A stretch of DNA of 64,000 nucleotides from JAZDGX01 sp964482205 (GCA_964482205.1 CAYZWI010000012.1:62001-126000), one strand, 5' to 3'. Shown: positions 1-11,613, counted from the first letter of the stretch. The notes: generated by a model from the letters alone, not told the origin. Made by a program: numbers and translations.

Positions 1-1101
1 GCCGGACAGATAGATCCCGCCCAGCTTGACGGTGGGCTGAATGAGAAACCGGACCGAGCGCTTGATCCACGCATGCGCGCCATAGGAACGATGCTTACGA
101 GCGCGCATTTCGGCCGACAGCGAATCGTCGTGGCCGAATTGCAGCGCCCCCTCGGCGGCGTATTCGATCTCATACGGCAGAGCCCCGGTGGCGCGCGCGC
201 CGACGGTGTGCAATCGCAGGTAGGGATCGGCCTCGGAAGGCACCTCCTCTTCCTTGTAGATGTAATAACCTTCCAGGCGCTGCTTGCCGAGCGATTCCCG
301 GGTGACGTAGAGGCCCGCCGCCGTCTCGTCGTTCTCGACGATCCGGCCCTGGTTGCGAGCCTGCTGCTCCTCGGTCCAACCGTTGGCGAGAATGAATTCA
401 TCCCAGGCGGGATTGCGAATGCCCAGCAATTCGAAGCGCGTCTTCGGCAGCCCGATGTTCGCGCCATCGAATCCGATCACGGCCGCATTCATGTAGAGGG
501 ATCGCGAGCCGTCGAGCGGGCCCCCTTCGAGAAGCACGAAACCTTCTCCACGCACAAGATCCTGCCGGCCGATGCGGGCCGAGAGCGGTACGCCGGGCAG
601 GTGCGGAATGTCGATGTAGAAGTTGTCGAGAATGACCTCGGTCTTCTTGGGGGTCAGATAGGGAACCAGGTACTTGCGCCACTCGGTCGTGAACCGGGAA
701 TAGAGTCGCGGCCCCGAGCGCAGCTTCAATTGCGCCCAGATCCGATGGCGCACCCGATAATAGTGCGCGTCCGAACGGGTATTGAGATCGCCGACCGGTT
801 GTTGGGGGTCGTAATGGAAATCGAGGAGATTGTGAAGCGATTCCTGGCGCGCGCGCAGGTCGATTCCGGCATCGAAGTCGACCGGAGGCGGAGGAACGAC
901 GCGCTTGGAGGAAGGACGGTCGAGGTCGGGTTGCCGGCCGGTCTGAGAAGAGGCGTTCTGCGCGAAGGCGACCGGAGGCGGAGCGAGGAAGAACAGCGCG
1001 AGAGACCATCCGAGCAGCAGTGGAAAGAGCGCGGGCGCCAGGCCGGGCGATCCCGGACGCCTTCGAACCAACGAGCCGATCGATTCCGGCCGCAAATGCA
1101 T
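1..1101 (-). CDS. alginate-export-type outer membrane protein (partial, runs off left edge)
   Basis: The frame is open from an ATG at 1101 down to base 1 with no stop, giving 367 residues without the C-terminus. A GAGGAG ribosome site lies about 8 bases upstream of the ATG. The N-terminus has a long hydrophobic stretch (LFPLLLGWSLALFFLA) ending near AFA-Q, read as a signal peptide. After a proline-rich linker the protein alternates short polar and aromatic strands (HYYRVRHRIWAQLKLR, then RIGRQDLVRGEGFVLLEG), the pattern of the alginate export family of 18-strand beta-barrels. It would sit in the outer membrane. Substrate cannot be inferred: many family members are general porins. It is transcribed divergently from the permease gene. 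Confidence 0.7.
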   Translation of the reverse strand, partial: MHLRPESIGSLVRRRPGSPGLAPALFPLLLGWSLALFFLAPPPVAFAQNASSQTGRQPDLDRPSSKRVVPPPPVDFDAGIDLRARQESLHNLLDFHYDPQQPVGDLNTRSDAHYYRVRHRIWAQLKLRSGPRLYSRFTTEWRKYLVPYLTPKKTEVILDNFYIDIPHLPGVPLSARIGRQDLVRGEGFVLLEGGPLDGSRSLYMNAAVIGFDGANIGLPKTRFELLGIRNPAWDEFILANGWTEEQQARNQGRIVENDETAAGLYVTRESLGKQRLEGYYIYKEEEVPSEADPYLRLHTVGARATGALPYEIEYAAEGALQFGHDDSLSAEMRARKHRSYGAHAWIKRSVRFLIQPTVKLGGIYLSG

Positions 1102-1252
1102 TGTGGCAGCTCCTCCTCGTTTGCCGCTCTCGCGGAACCGGCCCGTCGCGGTCGCTCCGGCTTCCCGGGGCCGGCGCCCATCTCGATTCATCGCACAGGA
1201 CCGATTCGGCCAGGCGGGAACGCAACCGGCCGTCTGCTGGAAAGATCAAGTC

Positions 1253-1282
1253 CTTATAGGTTGTCCCGGCGCTTGGGTTCAA
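1253..1282 (-). promoter_or_regulatory. sigma-70-type promoter for the alginate-export-type gene
   Basis: On the minus strand a TTGAAC (1282-1277) and a TATAAG (1258-1253) are separated by 18 bases. A start near 1246 would leave a leader of about 145 bases before the ATG at 1101. Confidence 0.45.
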
Positions 1283-1440
1283 GACGAATCGGGCAGGGCG
1301 GCTGCCCTTCTGATTGACACCCCTTCCGCGGGCGGCGAAATTCACCGACAGTCCCTTGGTCCGGCGCGAGTGAGGCCGGAAGAGTGCGCCCCGGAAGCGC
1401 GGGAACCGCACCTTCCTCGTCGGCAGAACCGGGAGGCCGC

Positions 1441-3411
1441 ATGGATCGACGCACAAAGCCATCGCAGTTCGCTCCCGCCCTTCGACCTGCGACGCTTTCG
1501 CCTTCGTCCCGTCCCCATCGTCCGCTCGCCCGCGAGGCGACCGGCCGCGACGGGCCGGCCCCGCGCTTCTTTGGCCGTTGGCGCTCACGGCGGCCAAGAA
1601 GCCTGGGAATGCTTGCCGCTGTTCTCGTGATCTGCCTGGCCTCCTCAGCGCTCGTTCCCTCGGCGGAAGGGCAGGCCGGGGACGCCCACCCCCAGGCGAC
1701 CGCAACCGGCGCGCAGACGGCCGGCCAACAGATTCAGGCCGCGCAGCCTTCCAGCCCGGGAACGGCGGCTGCCTCGAGCGCCGCGGGCGCAGGGAGCATG
1801 CTCGGCAAGTTCGTGCTCGCCCTGCTGCCGCTTCTTCTCGTGCTCGCGGGCATCATCGTCCTTCGACAGAGCGGCATGACGATGGCGATCGTCGGATGGG
1901 TGGCCGCGCTGCTGCTTGCAGTCATCTTCTTCAAGACACCCTGGGCCGTCGCGCTGGGCGGATCCTGGTACGGCTTCGTCAAGTCCTTCGGCATTTCCAT
2001 CGCCGTCGTCTTAACGATGTTCATGATCTTCTTGATGAAGGAAGTGGGCGCGCTCGGCGTGATCTCCTCGGCCGTCAAGCGCCTGGTCGTCGGCCGCGAG
2101 ACGCAGGCGCTCAACATCGGCATCGGCTTCGGCTCCTTCCTCACATCGCTCGGCATCGTCACGCCGGCCATGTTCCCGCCGCTGCTCATGGCGATGGGCT
2201 TCAGCGCGCCCGCCGCCGTCGCGATCGCGGTTCTCGGGTACAATGCGACCACCTCCTTCGCCCTGCTCTCCATTCCGATCACCCTGCCCGCGCAGATCTT
2301 CTCGATCAGCGCGATCGACTTCACCTTCAAGATCTGCATCTTCCTTCCGGTGATTTCCGTCGGGCTCGGCTTCGGGATCCTCTGGCTGATCGGCGGTCGC
2401 GCCTCCCTGCGCCGCGGCGCGGTGCCCGCGATCGTCGCGGGCCTCTCGGTCGCCTTGAGCTCGCTCGGCCTGGCCACGATCAACTACGCGACCGGCCGCG
2501 AGATCATTCCGATCCGGATCATCGGGATCGTCGCCGGGCTCTTCTCGATGGCCGTGCTGATCTTCTGGCAGCGGTTGTTCCAGGGCCGCGCGATGGCCGA
2601 AGAGCTCGAGCGGGTGAAGCGAGAGAACCCGATCGCGGCGCCCGCGCTGTGGCGCGCCCTCTCTCCCTGGATCATTCTCACGATTCTCGCGACGATCGTC
2701 TCGTTTCCCGGCGTCACGCGTTTCCTGAATGGGCTGCCGGGCGACCTCGAGGTGATGAAGGTCTTCGATCAGAAGCTCGACCTCGACATTCTCGGGCAAA
2801 TCTACACCTGGATCCTCGTCGCGGTGCTGTTGTCCTGCATCTTCCTCAAGCCCACGCGCGAGCAATGGCGGCGCTCCATCGACATCTGGTTGAAGCGCTT
2901 CCTGTCGCCGTTCCTCGCATACGCGGTTTACTTTTCGATCGCCTATGTGATGGCCTGGTCCGCGATGACCCTCGTCGCCGGGCCGGCGGGCAACGCCCTC
3001 ACTCGCTCCGGCTTCTATCAGGCGTGGAACATGAACATCGTGGTGGGCGCGGCGCTGGCCTCCATTTTCGGCGGCGCGTACAGTTTCATCTCGCCGGGGC
3101 TCGGGCTCTTCGGCGCCGTCGTCGGCGGATCGGAGACGGGCTCGAATGTGCTCTTCATGAAGATTCAGCAGAAGGCCGCCGTCGATCTCGGCCTTTCCGA
3201 CAAGCAATTCATGACGATCTACGGCGCGCACGCATCGACGGGCGGAATCGCCTCGGCCATCACGCCCGCCAAGATCACGAACGCGGTCGCGACGATCGGC
3301 GAGGGCAGGGATCTCGAAGCGGCGATCATGCGCAAGCACATGGCCATCGCGCTGCTCCTGACCGTGGTCGTCGGCATCATGACGGGCATCTTCGTGAGTC
3401 TCGCGTTCTGA
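1441..3411 (+). CDS. L-lactate permease family transporter
   Basis: This 656-residue inner-membrane transporter has at least 12 hydrophobic segments in the order and spacing of the LctP lactate/glycolate permeases, which import 2-hydroxy monocarboxylates with protons. Recognisable blocks are the glycine-rich GIGFGSFLTSLGIVTPAMFPP and, near the C-terminus, GGAYSFISPGLGLFGAVVGG followed by GSETGSNVLF, the family's most conserved region. The ATG at 1441 follows GGGAGG with six bases spacing. It carries an unusual extension of about 120 residues before the first permease segment. This includes a hydrophobic stretch at 57-73 and a Pro/Ala/Gln-rich linker. An alternative ATG at 1609 would make that stretch an N-terminal signal-like sequence. 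It stands alone as a transcription unit. Confidence 0.82.
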   Translation: MDRRTKPSQFAPALRPATLSPSSRPHRPLAREATGRDGPAPRFFGRWRSRRPRSLGMLAAVLVICLASSALVPSAEGQAGDAHPQATATGAQTAGQQIQAAQPSSPGTAAASSAAGAGSMLGKFVLALLPLLLVLAGIIVLRQSGMTMAIVGWVAALLLAVIFFKTPWAVALGGSWYGFVKSFGISIAVVLTMFMIFLMKEVGALGVISSAVKRLVVGRETQALNIGIGFGSFLTSLGIVTPAMFPPLLMAMGFSAPAAVAIAVLGYNATTSFALLSIPITLPAQIFSISAIDFTFKICIFLPVISVGLGFGILWLIGGRASLRRGAVPAIVAGLSVALSSLGLATINYATGREIIPIRIIGIVAGLFSMAVLIFWQRLFQGRAMAEELERVKRENPIAAPALWRALSPWIILTILATIVSFPGVTRFLNGLPGDLEVMKVFDQKLDLDILGQIYTWILVAVLLSCIFLKPTREQWRRSIDIWLKRFLSPFLAYAVYFSIAYVMAWSAMTLVAGPAGNALTRSGFYQAWNMNIVVGAALASIFGGAYSFISPGLGLFGAVVGGSETGSNVLFMKIQQKAAVDLGLSDKQFMTIYGAHASTGGIASAITPAKITNAVATIGEGRDLEAAIMRKHMAIALLLTVVVGIMTGIFVSLAF

Positions 3412-3735
3412 CCCAACCGCCGGCCGGCCGCCCCCACATGACGGGCTTCCTGGTCCAGGCCCAGGACGCCTGCGCACCCCCGTCTCGCCGCCTGCCGCGG
3501 GCCGGTCCGCTCCGAACCCGGCCCACCGCCCGCTACACAAGCGCCGCCGGGATGCCGATAGTCGAAGTGGTGTAAGGCGAAACGGGGATCGACCGGGCTC
3601 TGCGGCCCGAGACGAATCCCAGGCGGAGCGGTTCCCCGCGCCGCGGATCGCAGATTGCGGATCGCCCCGGCATCGCGGCGATCGCGGCGTTTGTGCCGGC
3701 ATGACCCAGCGTCGATCGAAGGAAACAAGGGCGCA
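3412..3735. other. intergenic region, nothing recognised
   Basis: About 320 bases between the permease and the HDOD gene. Open frames here lack ribosome sites and coherent protein character. I see no clear terminator, promoter or RNA gene. Confidence 0.5.
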
Positions 3736-4785
3736 ATGAGAGGCGAAGGGCGCGAGAAAGATGCAGGCGCGATGGACGGCGCGCCCGAATCGCTTCCGCC
3801 CGCAACCCATGGCGAAGCGCATGTTGCGACCCTGCCGTACCGGAGCGGCGCGCATCCTGATGTCGTCCAACTCGCCCGCCGCCTGCCCCCTTTGCCTGTA
3901 TGCGCCGCGCGTCTCCTCGCCGACGAACGCCATCCTCACGGCCGGATCGAAGCGCTGGTCGACATCCTCTCGGCGGATTCCGCCGTCGCCTCGAATGTGC
4001 TCCAGACCATCAATTCCGCGATGTTCGGCCTTCGCCACCCGGTCCTGTCCGTCCGGCACGCCGCGGCCCTCCTCGGGCCGCGGGCGTTGCGCTCGATCGC
4101 CCTCTCCTTCGCCATGATGGAGGCGATTCCCGTTTCCATGCCGGTTCCCTTCGATAGGGGCGCTTTTCGAAGCGATGCGTTGATGCGCGCGCTGTTTGCC
4201 CGTTCCTTCGCGGAGCGTCGCCTGGCGGGGGAAAGAGAGCGCGCGTTCATGGCGGCGCTTCTCGCCGATGCGGCCGTCCCCTTCCTTGCCGATGCACATT
4301 CCGAGTACGCGGACATTCTCGAGCAATGGCGGCGCTCCGAGCGGTCGCTGGCCGATCTGGAACGGGCCGTTCAAGGCTGGGACCATGCCGCCGCGGGCGC
4401 CTTCCTGCTCGAATCCTGGGGTTTTCCTCGCGACCTCGTCTGCGCCATCGGGGTGCACGCCTCTCCGCTGGAGGATGCGCAGGAGGAAGAAGAGCGCGAC
4501 TCCTCGGCAGGCACGCCCGCTGGCAATCTCGCAACGATCGTTGCTATAGCAGCCATGGTGCCGAGTGCGCGCCGAAGCCCCGCGCACGGGGCGAAGCCTT
4601 TCGTGCGCGCGGCGATGGCCGAGCTCGGCTATTCGGCGCAGGAGCTGGTGCGCACGATCGCGCGCAATCGCTCCGCCTTCGAGGAACTGCGGGGCCTCTT
4701 TCACATCGACGAGCCGGGGGTCTTTCCGATCTTCAACCGCCTGGTAGCCGAAGCGAGCCTGCAGGAAGAGCTCCTCGACGCATGA
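3736..4785 (+). CDS. HDOD domain protein
   Basis: The 349-residue protein carries an HDOD domain over roughly residues 30-230. It begins with LPPLPVCAARLLA, followed by the helix pattern SAVASNVLQTINSAMFG and VRHAAALLGPRALRSIALSF. This is the standard non-enzymatic HD-related output module of bacterial signalling proteins. No receiver, GGDEF or EAL partner domain is present. A second helical region (270-349) follows. The start at 3736 has only a weak AAGGA upstream; ATG at 3772 is possible. HDOD proteins usually act in regulation of motility, biofilm or cell cycle, but nothing here fixes the target. Confidence 0.75.
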   Translation: MRGEGREKDAGAMDGAPESLPPATHGEAHVATLPYRSGAHPDVVQLARRLPPLPVCAARLLADERHPHGRIEALVDILSADSAVASNVLQTINSAMFGLRHPVLSVRHAAALLGPRALRSIALSFAMMEAIPVSMPVPFDRGAFRSDALMRALFARSFAERRLAGERERAFMAALLADAAVPFLADAHSEYADILEQWRRSERSLADLERAVQGWDHAAAGAFLLESWGFPRDLVCAIGVHASPLEDAQEEEERDSSAGTPAGNLATIVAIAAMVPSARRSPAHGAKPFVRAAMAELGYSAQELVRTIARNRSAFEELRGLFHIDEPGVFPIFNRLVAEASLQEELLDA

Positions 4786-4860
4786 ACGGTGAACACGCGC
4801 GACGAGGCGCATTCAGGAGGCGCATCGCTCGGGCCTCCTCGATCTCGTTCCCCGTTGCCC

Positions 4861-6135
4861 TCAAGCCTTTGACGGAGTGCTGCGCTCCACCCACAGCTCC
4901 GCAATTTCGCGAATCAAGCGGACCGCCTCTTCCATCACATTCAGCGACGCCCATTCGCGAACGCTGTGGTAGTTCGCTCCGCCGGTAAAGAGGTTCGGAG
5001 TCGGGACGCCCATATAAGAGAGCCGCGCGCCGTCGGTGCCGCCGCGGATGGCGTGCGTCTTCGGCTCGACGCCGATCCGGCGAGAGGCCTCCATCGCGAT
5101 CTCCATGATCCGCGGGTCCTCGTCGATCTTGGGGCCCATGTTCAGATAGCTCTCTTTCACCTCCAGGCGAATCTTCGTCTTCGGGAAGATCGCCTGCACT
5201 TCTCCGCGAATGCGTTCGAGGAGGCGGATCAACTCCTGCGACTCGGACATCGCGAAGGCGCGGACGAGCAGGTGGATCGTGCAAGCGTCCACTCCTCCTT
5301 CGATCGCGCGGGGATGCAGGTAAGGCTGGCGCTCCGCCGTCGTCTCGGGGCGCATGTGCTCGGGAATGCGGCGAATGATCTCGGACGCCGCATACAGGGT
5401 GTTCACCATGAGATCCTTCGCGGTGCCGGGATGAACATTGTAGCCCTCGAGACGAAATGTCGCCGCGTGGGCGTTGAAGGTCTCCTTCTCGATCAACCCG
5501 CGCGTCTCGCCGTCGAGCGTGTAGGCGATGCGGGCGGGAAACGCCTTCAGATCGAAGCGGTCCACGCCGCGCCCGACCTCCTCGTCGGGAGTGAATGCGA
5601 TCCAGATGGGACCGTGGAGGAAGGAGGAATCGCCGACGATCCGCTCAGCCGCTTCCATGATCTCGGCGATGCCCGCTTTGTCGTCGGCGCCGAGCAGGGT
5701 CGTGCCGTCGCTGGTGACGATGTCATGACCGATGTGCTCGGCCAGCTCGGGAGAGTCGGCCACGCGGATGACTTGCTCGGGATCGCCCGGGAGAACGATG
5801 TCTCCCCCGGCATACTTGCGATGGACGATGGGCTTCACGCCTCGTCCGGGCGCATCCGGACTCGTGTCCATGTGGGCGATGAATCCGATCGCCGGCACGC
5901 GCGTGCGGGCCGGATGCTCCGGGGGAAGATTCGAAGGGATCTCGGCGTAGACATATCCATTGGCGTCGAGATGCGGCGAAAGGCCCAGGCTCTTCAATTC
6001 CGATTCGAGCACGCGCGCGAGATCGAGTTGGCGGCTGGTGCTCGGAAAAGTCTCGGAGTTCTCGTCGGAGGTCGTGTGGATGCGCGCGTAGCGCATGAAG
6101 CGTTCGAGCAATCGTTCGGTGTTCGCCTGGGTCAT
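4861..6135 (-). CDS. pepT: peptidase T (tripeptide aminopeptidase), M20 family
   Basis: This is a 424-residue cytosolic zinc aminopeptidase that removes the N-terminal residue from tripeptides; E. coli PepT has about 408 residues. Visible M20 landmarks in order are the metal-ligand motif IAHMDTSPD, the bridging aspartate in LLGADDKAG, the catalytic glutamate pair in FTPDEEVGRG, and YTLDGE. The C-terminal ligand region is IRGGTDGARLSYMG. The dimerisation (lid) domain lies between these. The ATG at 6135 follows AGGGAG with good spacing. It is convergent with the HDOD gene (75-base gap) and appears monocistronic. Confidence 0.9.
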   Translation of the reverse strand: MTQANTERLLERFMRYARIHTTSDENSETFPSTSRQLDLARVLESELKSLGLSPHLDANGYVYAEIPSNLPPEHPARTRVPAIGFIAHMDTSPDAPGRGVKPIVHRKYAGGDIVLPGDPEQVIRVADSPELAEHIGHDIVTSDGTTLLGADDKAGIAEIMEAAERIVGDSSFLHGPIWIAFTPDEEVGRGVDRFDLKAFPARIAYTLDGETRGLIEKETFNAHAATFRLEGYNVHPGTAKDLMVNTLYAASEIIRRIPEHMRPETTAERQPYLHPRAIEGGVDACTIHLLVRAFAMSESQELIRLLERIRGEVQAIFPKTKIRLEVKESYLNMGPKIDEDPRIMEIAMEASRRIGVEPKTHAIRGGTDGARLSYMGVPTPNLFTGGANYHSVREWASLNVMEEAVRLIREIAELWVERSTPSKA

Positions 6136-7038
6136 GACGACTCCCTTTCTGTTGGTCCGTGACCGTGGGATGCATCGCCGGTCCGCCTGCAGACGGTTGC
6201 CGTATGCGGGTGGATGCCGCGCCGGAAGCGAGGATCATGCCCCGTTCCATCGTCCACGCGGCGACACTACCACGAATCGGTCGAGGAGGAGGACGGCCAG
6301 GCGCACCGCGCACGCCGTCGCCGGCCCTCAGGTCGGAAGCGGTGCGTGGGCCCGCCACCGTCATTCGGCGAACAGGAGTCGAGAAGCGCCGCACTCGCGC
6401 ACCGCAAGGCTGTGCCGTGCGCCAAGGCGGCAAGCGGGGCGAACGCTCGGCGAGCGCGCAAGGCGGCCAGGTGTGACTGGAAGGGGGTCCCGGACACGGG
6501 CTCGCCGAACGAAGGAAGTAGAAGAGCCGGAGAGGAGGCCGCCAGCGCACGCTTCTGGCGGCCTCTCGGATTCACAACCACACTCGCGATCACAACGGTC
6601 AGAGTGCCCCTTGGCTTTACCTCTCCGGTCCACGCAGCAAGGCTTGAACCGCTGGACGCTGTCGCAACTTTTGTGCCAATGGTGGGCTGGCCGAGCCATC
6701 TTATTGCCGAATATTGTCTTAGAGCATGGAACAGACTTCGATACGGGACTTCAAAGCGAAGAAAGATAGCCAGAAACACGACAACTGTCAACCAACAAAT
6801 GACAATCTCAGAAACAAGGCTCCGTTGCGTCAGCCTGCAGTTGTCACGGAATCAAGCTTCAAAGGGCTTTTCCTGGTGAATCCCAGAGTCAGCTCTGGAG
6901 CTAGAAAGAAAGACTCCCCCATATCAGACAGACTGCGTCAAATCCATTCGGAGAGCGGCGCCGCAAACCGGCGCGATCAATTCTGCTTGGCCCTCCTCCG
7001 GTCTCACGCCCTGTGTTTGGAACCGGCCGCATCAAGCT
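6136..7038. other. 900-base intergenic region with a less GC-rich core
   Basis: No convincing gene. The stretch from about 6580 to 6960 reads visibly richer in A and T than both flanks, which are strongly GC. Short open frames occur on both strands but none has a ribosome site or recognisable protein. A hairpin is listed separately. It could be remains of a transferred element; no terminal repeats were found. Confidence 0.5.
6535..6565. terminator. intergenic hairpin, possible terminator
   Basis: Perfect 11-base inverted repeat GAGGCCGCCAG (6535-6545) and CTGGCGGCCTC (6555-6565) with a 9-base loop. It lacks a following T-run on either strand, so intrinsic termination is uncertain. It lies downstream of the minus-strand sigma-54 activator gene and upstream of pepT. 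Confidence 0.4.
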
Positions 7039-8444
<1,406 letters not shown>

Positions 8445-8448
<4 letters not shown>

Positions 8449-10565
8449 GCTTGCTCTTCCGGTCGCGCGAAACGAGCGTCGCGGGCGATGCAGAGGAGTC
8501 CGTCCTGGCCGTCCATGCGGATTCCCTGCAAGACCATCGTCAGGCGCTTCTCGGTTCCATCCTTGCACTGGATGCGGATGCCCGCGAAGCGAAGAAGCTC
8601 GCCCGGCGAAAGCCGATCCGCGATCGACTTCAGTCTCTCCCGTTCCCCGGGGAAGAGCATGTCCCGGGGACTCAACCCGATCACATCGCCGGGCGGCCAG
8701 CCGATCATGCGAGCGAAGGCCTCGTTGGCGAAGAGGATCCGGTCCCGGCGCACGATCACGACTCCGTCGGTCATCGCGTCGCTCATCGACGCCAGCTGCG
8801 CGCGCGCTTCTTCGAGGTCGTGTTGCGCGGTCTTGACCGGCTGGATGTTGACGATCACCCCGCTGATGCCCACCGGAACGCCGTTTTCGCGAATCATGCG
8901 GGTCGAGACCCGGACCCACTGATACTCGCCGGACTTCTGTCGCAGCCGGTAATCCTGGGAGCCGACATCGCCGCCGGCGAGCGTCGCGTGCACATTGGCC
9001 CGCGCCCGCTCGCAATCGTCCGGGTGCACATACGCGAACATGTCGCGGCCGATCACTTCCGCGATCTCGTGGCCGCTCATCTGCGTGGAAGTCGGACTGG
9101 CATAGGTGATCCGCCCTTTCAAATCGACGGTGTAGAAGACTTCCGCAATATTCTCGATCAGCTTGCGATAGCGTTCTTCCGACTCGCGCAGCGCGGCCTC
9201 CGCGCGCTTGCGCTCGGTGATGTCGCGCACGAGCACGATGTCCGCGACGCGGCCGTGCCAGGCCGTACGCGCGCCGGACACTTCAACCGGCACGCGCACC
9301 CCGTCTTTGCGAACGACGGTCACCTCGTATGCGGAGGGAACCGCCTTCCCGGCCAGTCGCATGCGATAGTTCTCCGCGATCCTGTCCACATCCTCCGGCA
9401 GGCACACTTGCCGGAATTCCATCTCCAGCAACTCTTCCACGGAATAGCCGATGATCTCCGAGAGGCGCCGGTTCGCAAAGGCTTGCTTGCCGTCCCCCAC
9501 GACGATCACGATTCCGTCGGAGGCGTTTTCGGCCATCGCTCGGAAATTCTCCTCGCTCGCTCGTAAGGCCTCCTCGGCCAGCTTGCGATCGGTGATGTCC
9601 TCCGCGATGCCCTCGAAGTAGAGCACTTCCCCTTGCGAATCGCGAACCGCCTGGGCGCTTTCGCGAACATGCAGGATCGTTCCATCGCGGCGCAGCCAGG
9701 CCGACTCCAGTCCGGAAAGACGGCGTGTCTTGGCTAAGCGCTCCTTGAATTGGGCGCGCGAATACTGCGGCTCGTAGGTATTGTCTTCCAGATTGCGTCC
9801 GCTCAGTTCTTCGAAGGAGGAGTATCCGAGCATTTTCACCAGGGCTGGATTCGCCAGCAGGATGCGGCCGTCGGGGGTGGTTCGATAGATGCCCACGGTC
9901 GAATTCTCGAACGCCGTGCGAAAGCGCTCTTCCGATTCGCGTACCGCCTCTTCGGCCCGCTTGCGATCGCTGATGTCGATGATCAATGTGCCCAGGGATG
10001 GGGCGGAGGAACGCCCTTCGGAGATGATGAAGAAACTCTGCAAGGTCGCGGTCTGGCGGCCGGATGTCGAAAGAAGCGTCAATTCACCGGTCCACTGGCC
10101 CTCTTGCAGCACCGTCGGGACGACCTTGCGCAGAAGGAGCTGGCGGTCGCTTTCGGGGAAGTACTCATAGAAGGTATGGCCACAGGCATCTTCGGCGGCT
10201 CGTTCTCCGATCATGCGGCAAAGCGAGGGATTGACATACAAGATGCGTCCGCGGATGTCCGCGACACCGAAGCCGTAGCCCGCCGATTCCGCGAACCTTC
10301 GGAAGAGAAGCAAGTCGTCGGTCAATGGCCGGAACCCTTCCCCGACTCCATTCTTTCCTGTCTGCGAGCCGGACAGAAAGCGGAGGCCGAGGAGTTGTTC
10401 GCGCGGCAGGGCGGCCAGCTCGTCGATCAGACGAGCGTACTTCTGGGCGAGCGCTTCGTCCGCCTCCGGCCCTTGGGCCGCGAAGCACCGATCGAGCATT
10501 CGGCGATGCGAGGCCTCGATCGCCTCCGCGAGCCGATGCTTGAGCGCACGCCTGGCTTCGGCCAT
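8445..10565 (-). CDS. PAS-repeat sensor protein without a kinase domain
   Basis: The roughly 706-residue cytosolic protein contains five successive PAS domains linked by the usual PAC tails (DISDRKRAEEA, EDITDRKLAEEA, RDITERKRAEAA). The PAS starts are recognisable at FRRFAESAGYGFGVAD, RFRTAFENSTVGIYR, NFRAMAENASDGIVI, RYRKLIENIAEVFYT and AMTDGVVIVRRD. No histidine-kinase dimerisation or ATPase domain follows: the gene ends a few residues after the last PAS. It overlaps the sigma-54 activator by four bases, so it probably senses a ligand or redox state and controls that activator by contact. ATG at 10565 is chosen because GGGGGA lies 7 bases upstream; ATG at 10580 is in frame but has no ribosome site. 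Confidence 0.8.
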
Positions 10566-10817
10566 GCGGGCGTCCCCCATGCGGAACGCGTGAACGGGTG
10601 AGCGCAGCGGGGGATCGAGCGGATGCCCCCTCTGGGTGAATTCGCTGAACCTGACTCTATTCCCGCCTTCGCAGAGGATACCAGAAGAAAGTCCCAGCCC
10701 GCCGCCCGGAAACCGGCTGCAGCTGAAGGCTAAGCGGGGAGAATCAGGCTCGCCTGAAGAGAAGGAGACGGGACCTCGTGGACCTGCACGGCAAGGGTCC
10801 AACGATCACAATGCCCT

Positions 10818-11543
10818 TCACTCCCGGCTTTCCGCCCTCGCTCCCGGATCGGAAAGACCACCCGACGCCCGATAGCGGAAGAAGCGGGCCAGTTTCGTTT
10901 CGGGCTGCGGACGGGCATCGATGCCCAGACCGGCCAGCCAGCCGCGAAGCCGCCGGCCCAAGAAAGCCCCATCTCCCCCCGACCACTCCACTTCCAGTTC
11001 GTGGTCCGTCCGGCCGCCCGGGAACCGCACGCGATCGAGCTCCAGGCAGGCTTTCTCGAGCGCTGGCTGATCCGCACCTGCACCGCGATCCTGCGTCCCG
11101 ATGTTGGATATGCCGTACGTTGCCCGTTCCGTTTCCACCCATCCGATCGTCCGCACCCGGTCCGCGCGCAGCGGCTCGATTTCGGCAGGCAGGCGGGAGT
11201 TGCCGGGGAGAGATTCCGCTGCGAGCTCTCCAAGCGTGGCCCCTTCTTCCAACATCTTCCTGGCTTTCGTCGCCGGTATCTCGCGCTCCTCTTCCCAGCG
11301 ACGGCTGATGCCCCCGCTCGCTTCTTCCGCAGTCGCGCGATTGGGCCCCTTCCACGCCAGGCGATAGCGTCCTTCCTGTTCGCGCAGTCGCAATCCGAAT
11401 CCTCGCCGGCGAAGGTCTTCCGCCGCGGTGTCGAAGTAATGGTTTCGCAACCGATGGATATGCAAGGGCTCGCACAGGCTCGTTCGCAGCCGGTCATATT
11501 CCGCGGCCGTCAAGGCGAACCGGTATTCCTGCTCGATCTTCAT
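10818..11543 (-). CDS. CYTH domain protein (triphosphate-tunnel family)
   Basis: The 241-residue protein starts with the CYTH signature region (I-E-x-E-x-R-F at residues 3-9). It continues with alternating charged strands typical of the triphosphate tunnel: HYFDTAAEDL, RLREQEGRYRLAWKGP and the acidic LEVEWSGGDGAFLG near the end. CYTH enzymes bind organic triphosphates or polyphosphate with metal ions and include thiamine triphosphatase and class IV adenylate cyclase. The first motif is ExExR rather than ExExK, so the substrate or activity may differ. The start at 11543 has only a weak upstream purine run. It is likely monocistronic. Confidence 0.75.
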   Translation of the reverse strand: MKIEQEYRFALTAAEYDRLRTSLCEPLHIHRLRNHYFDTAAEDLRRRGFGLRLREQEGRYRLAWKGPNRATAEEASGGISRRWEEEREIPATKARKMLEEGATLGELAAESLPGNSRLPAEIEPLRADRVRTIGWVETERATYGISNIGTQDRGAGADQPALEKACLELDRVRFPGGRTDHELEVEWSGGDGAFLGRRLRGWLAGLGIDARPQPETKLARFFRYRASGGLSDPGARAESRE

Positions 11544-11584
11544 GTCCCGAGCATGATCGGAGAGCGTTCAGAGAGCAAGCGTGC

Positions 11585-11613
11585 GAAGAGCCGGCCTGCG
11601 CGGCCGGCTCTTC
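11585..11613. terminator. strong intergenic hairpin between lipoprotein and CYTH genes
   Basis: Perfect 12-base inverted repeat GAAGAGCCGGCC (11585-11596) and GGCCGGCTCTTC (11602-11613) with a 5-base loop. It sits about 330 bases after the lipoprotein stop and 40 bases before the CYTH start. A short pyrimidine run follows on the plus strand only. Confidence 0.5.

Noticed and set aside
1314..1342. Plus-strand TTGACA with a poor -10 as promoter for the permease
   Set aside because: The -10 at standard spacing matches only three of six bases.
2011..4812. Minus-strand open frame of about 930 codons opposite the permease and HDOD genes
   Set aside because: Its Arg/Gly/Asp-rich translation is typical of antisense frames; both genes on the other strand are clear.
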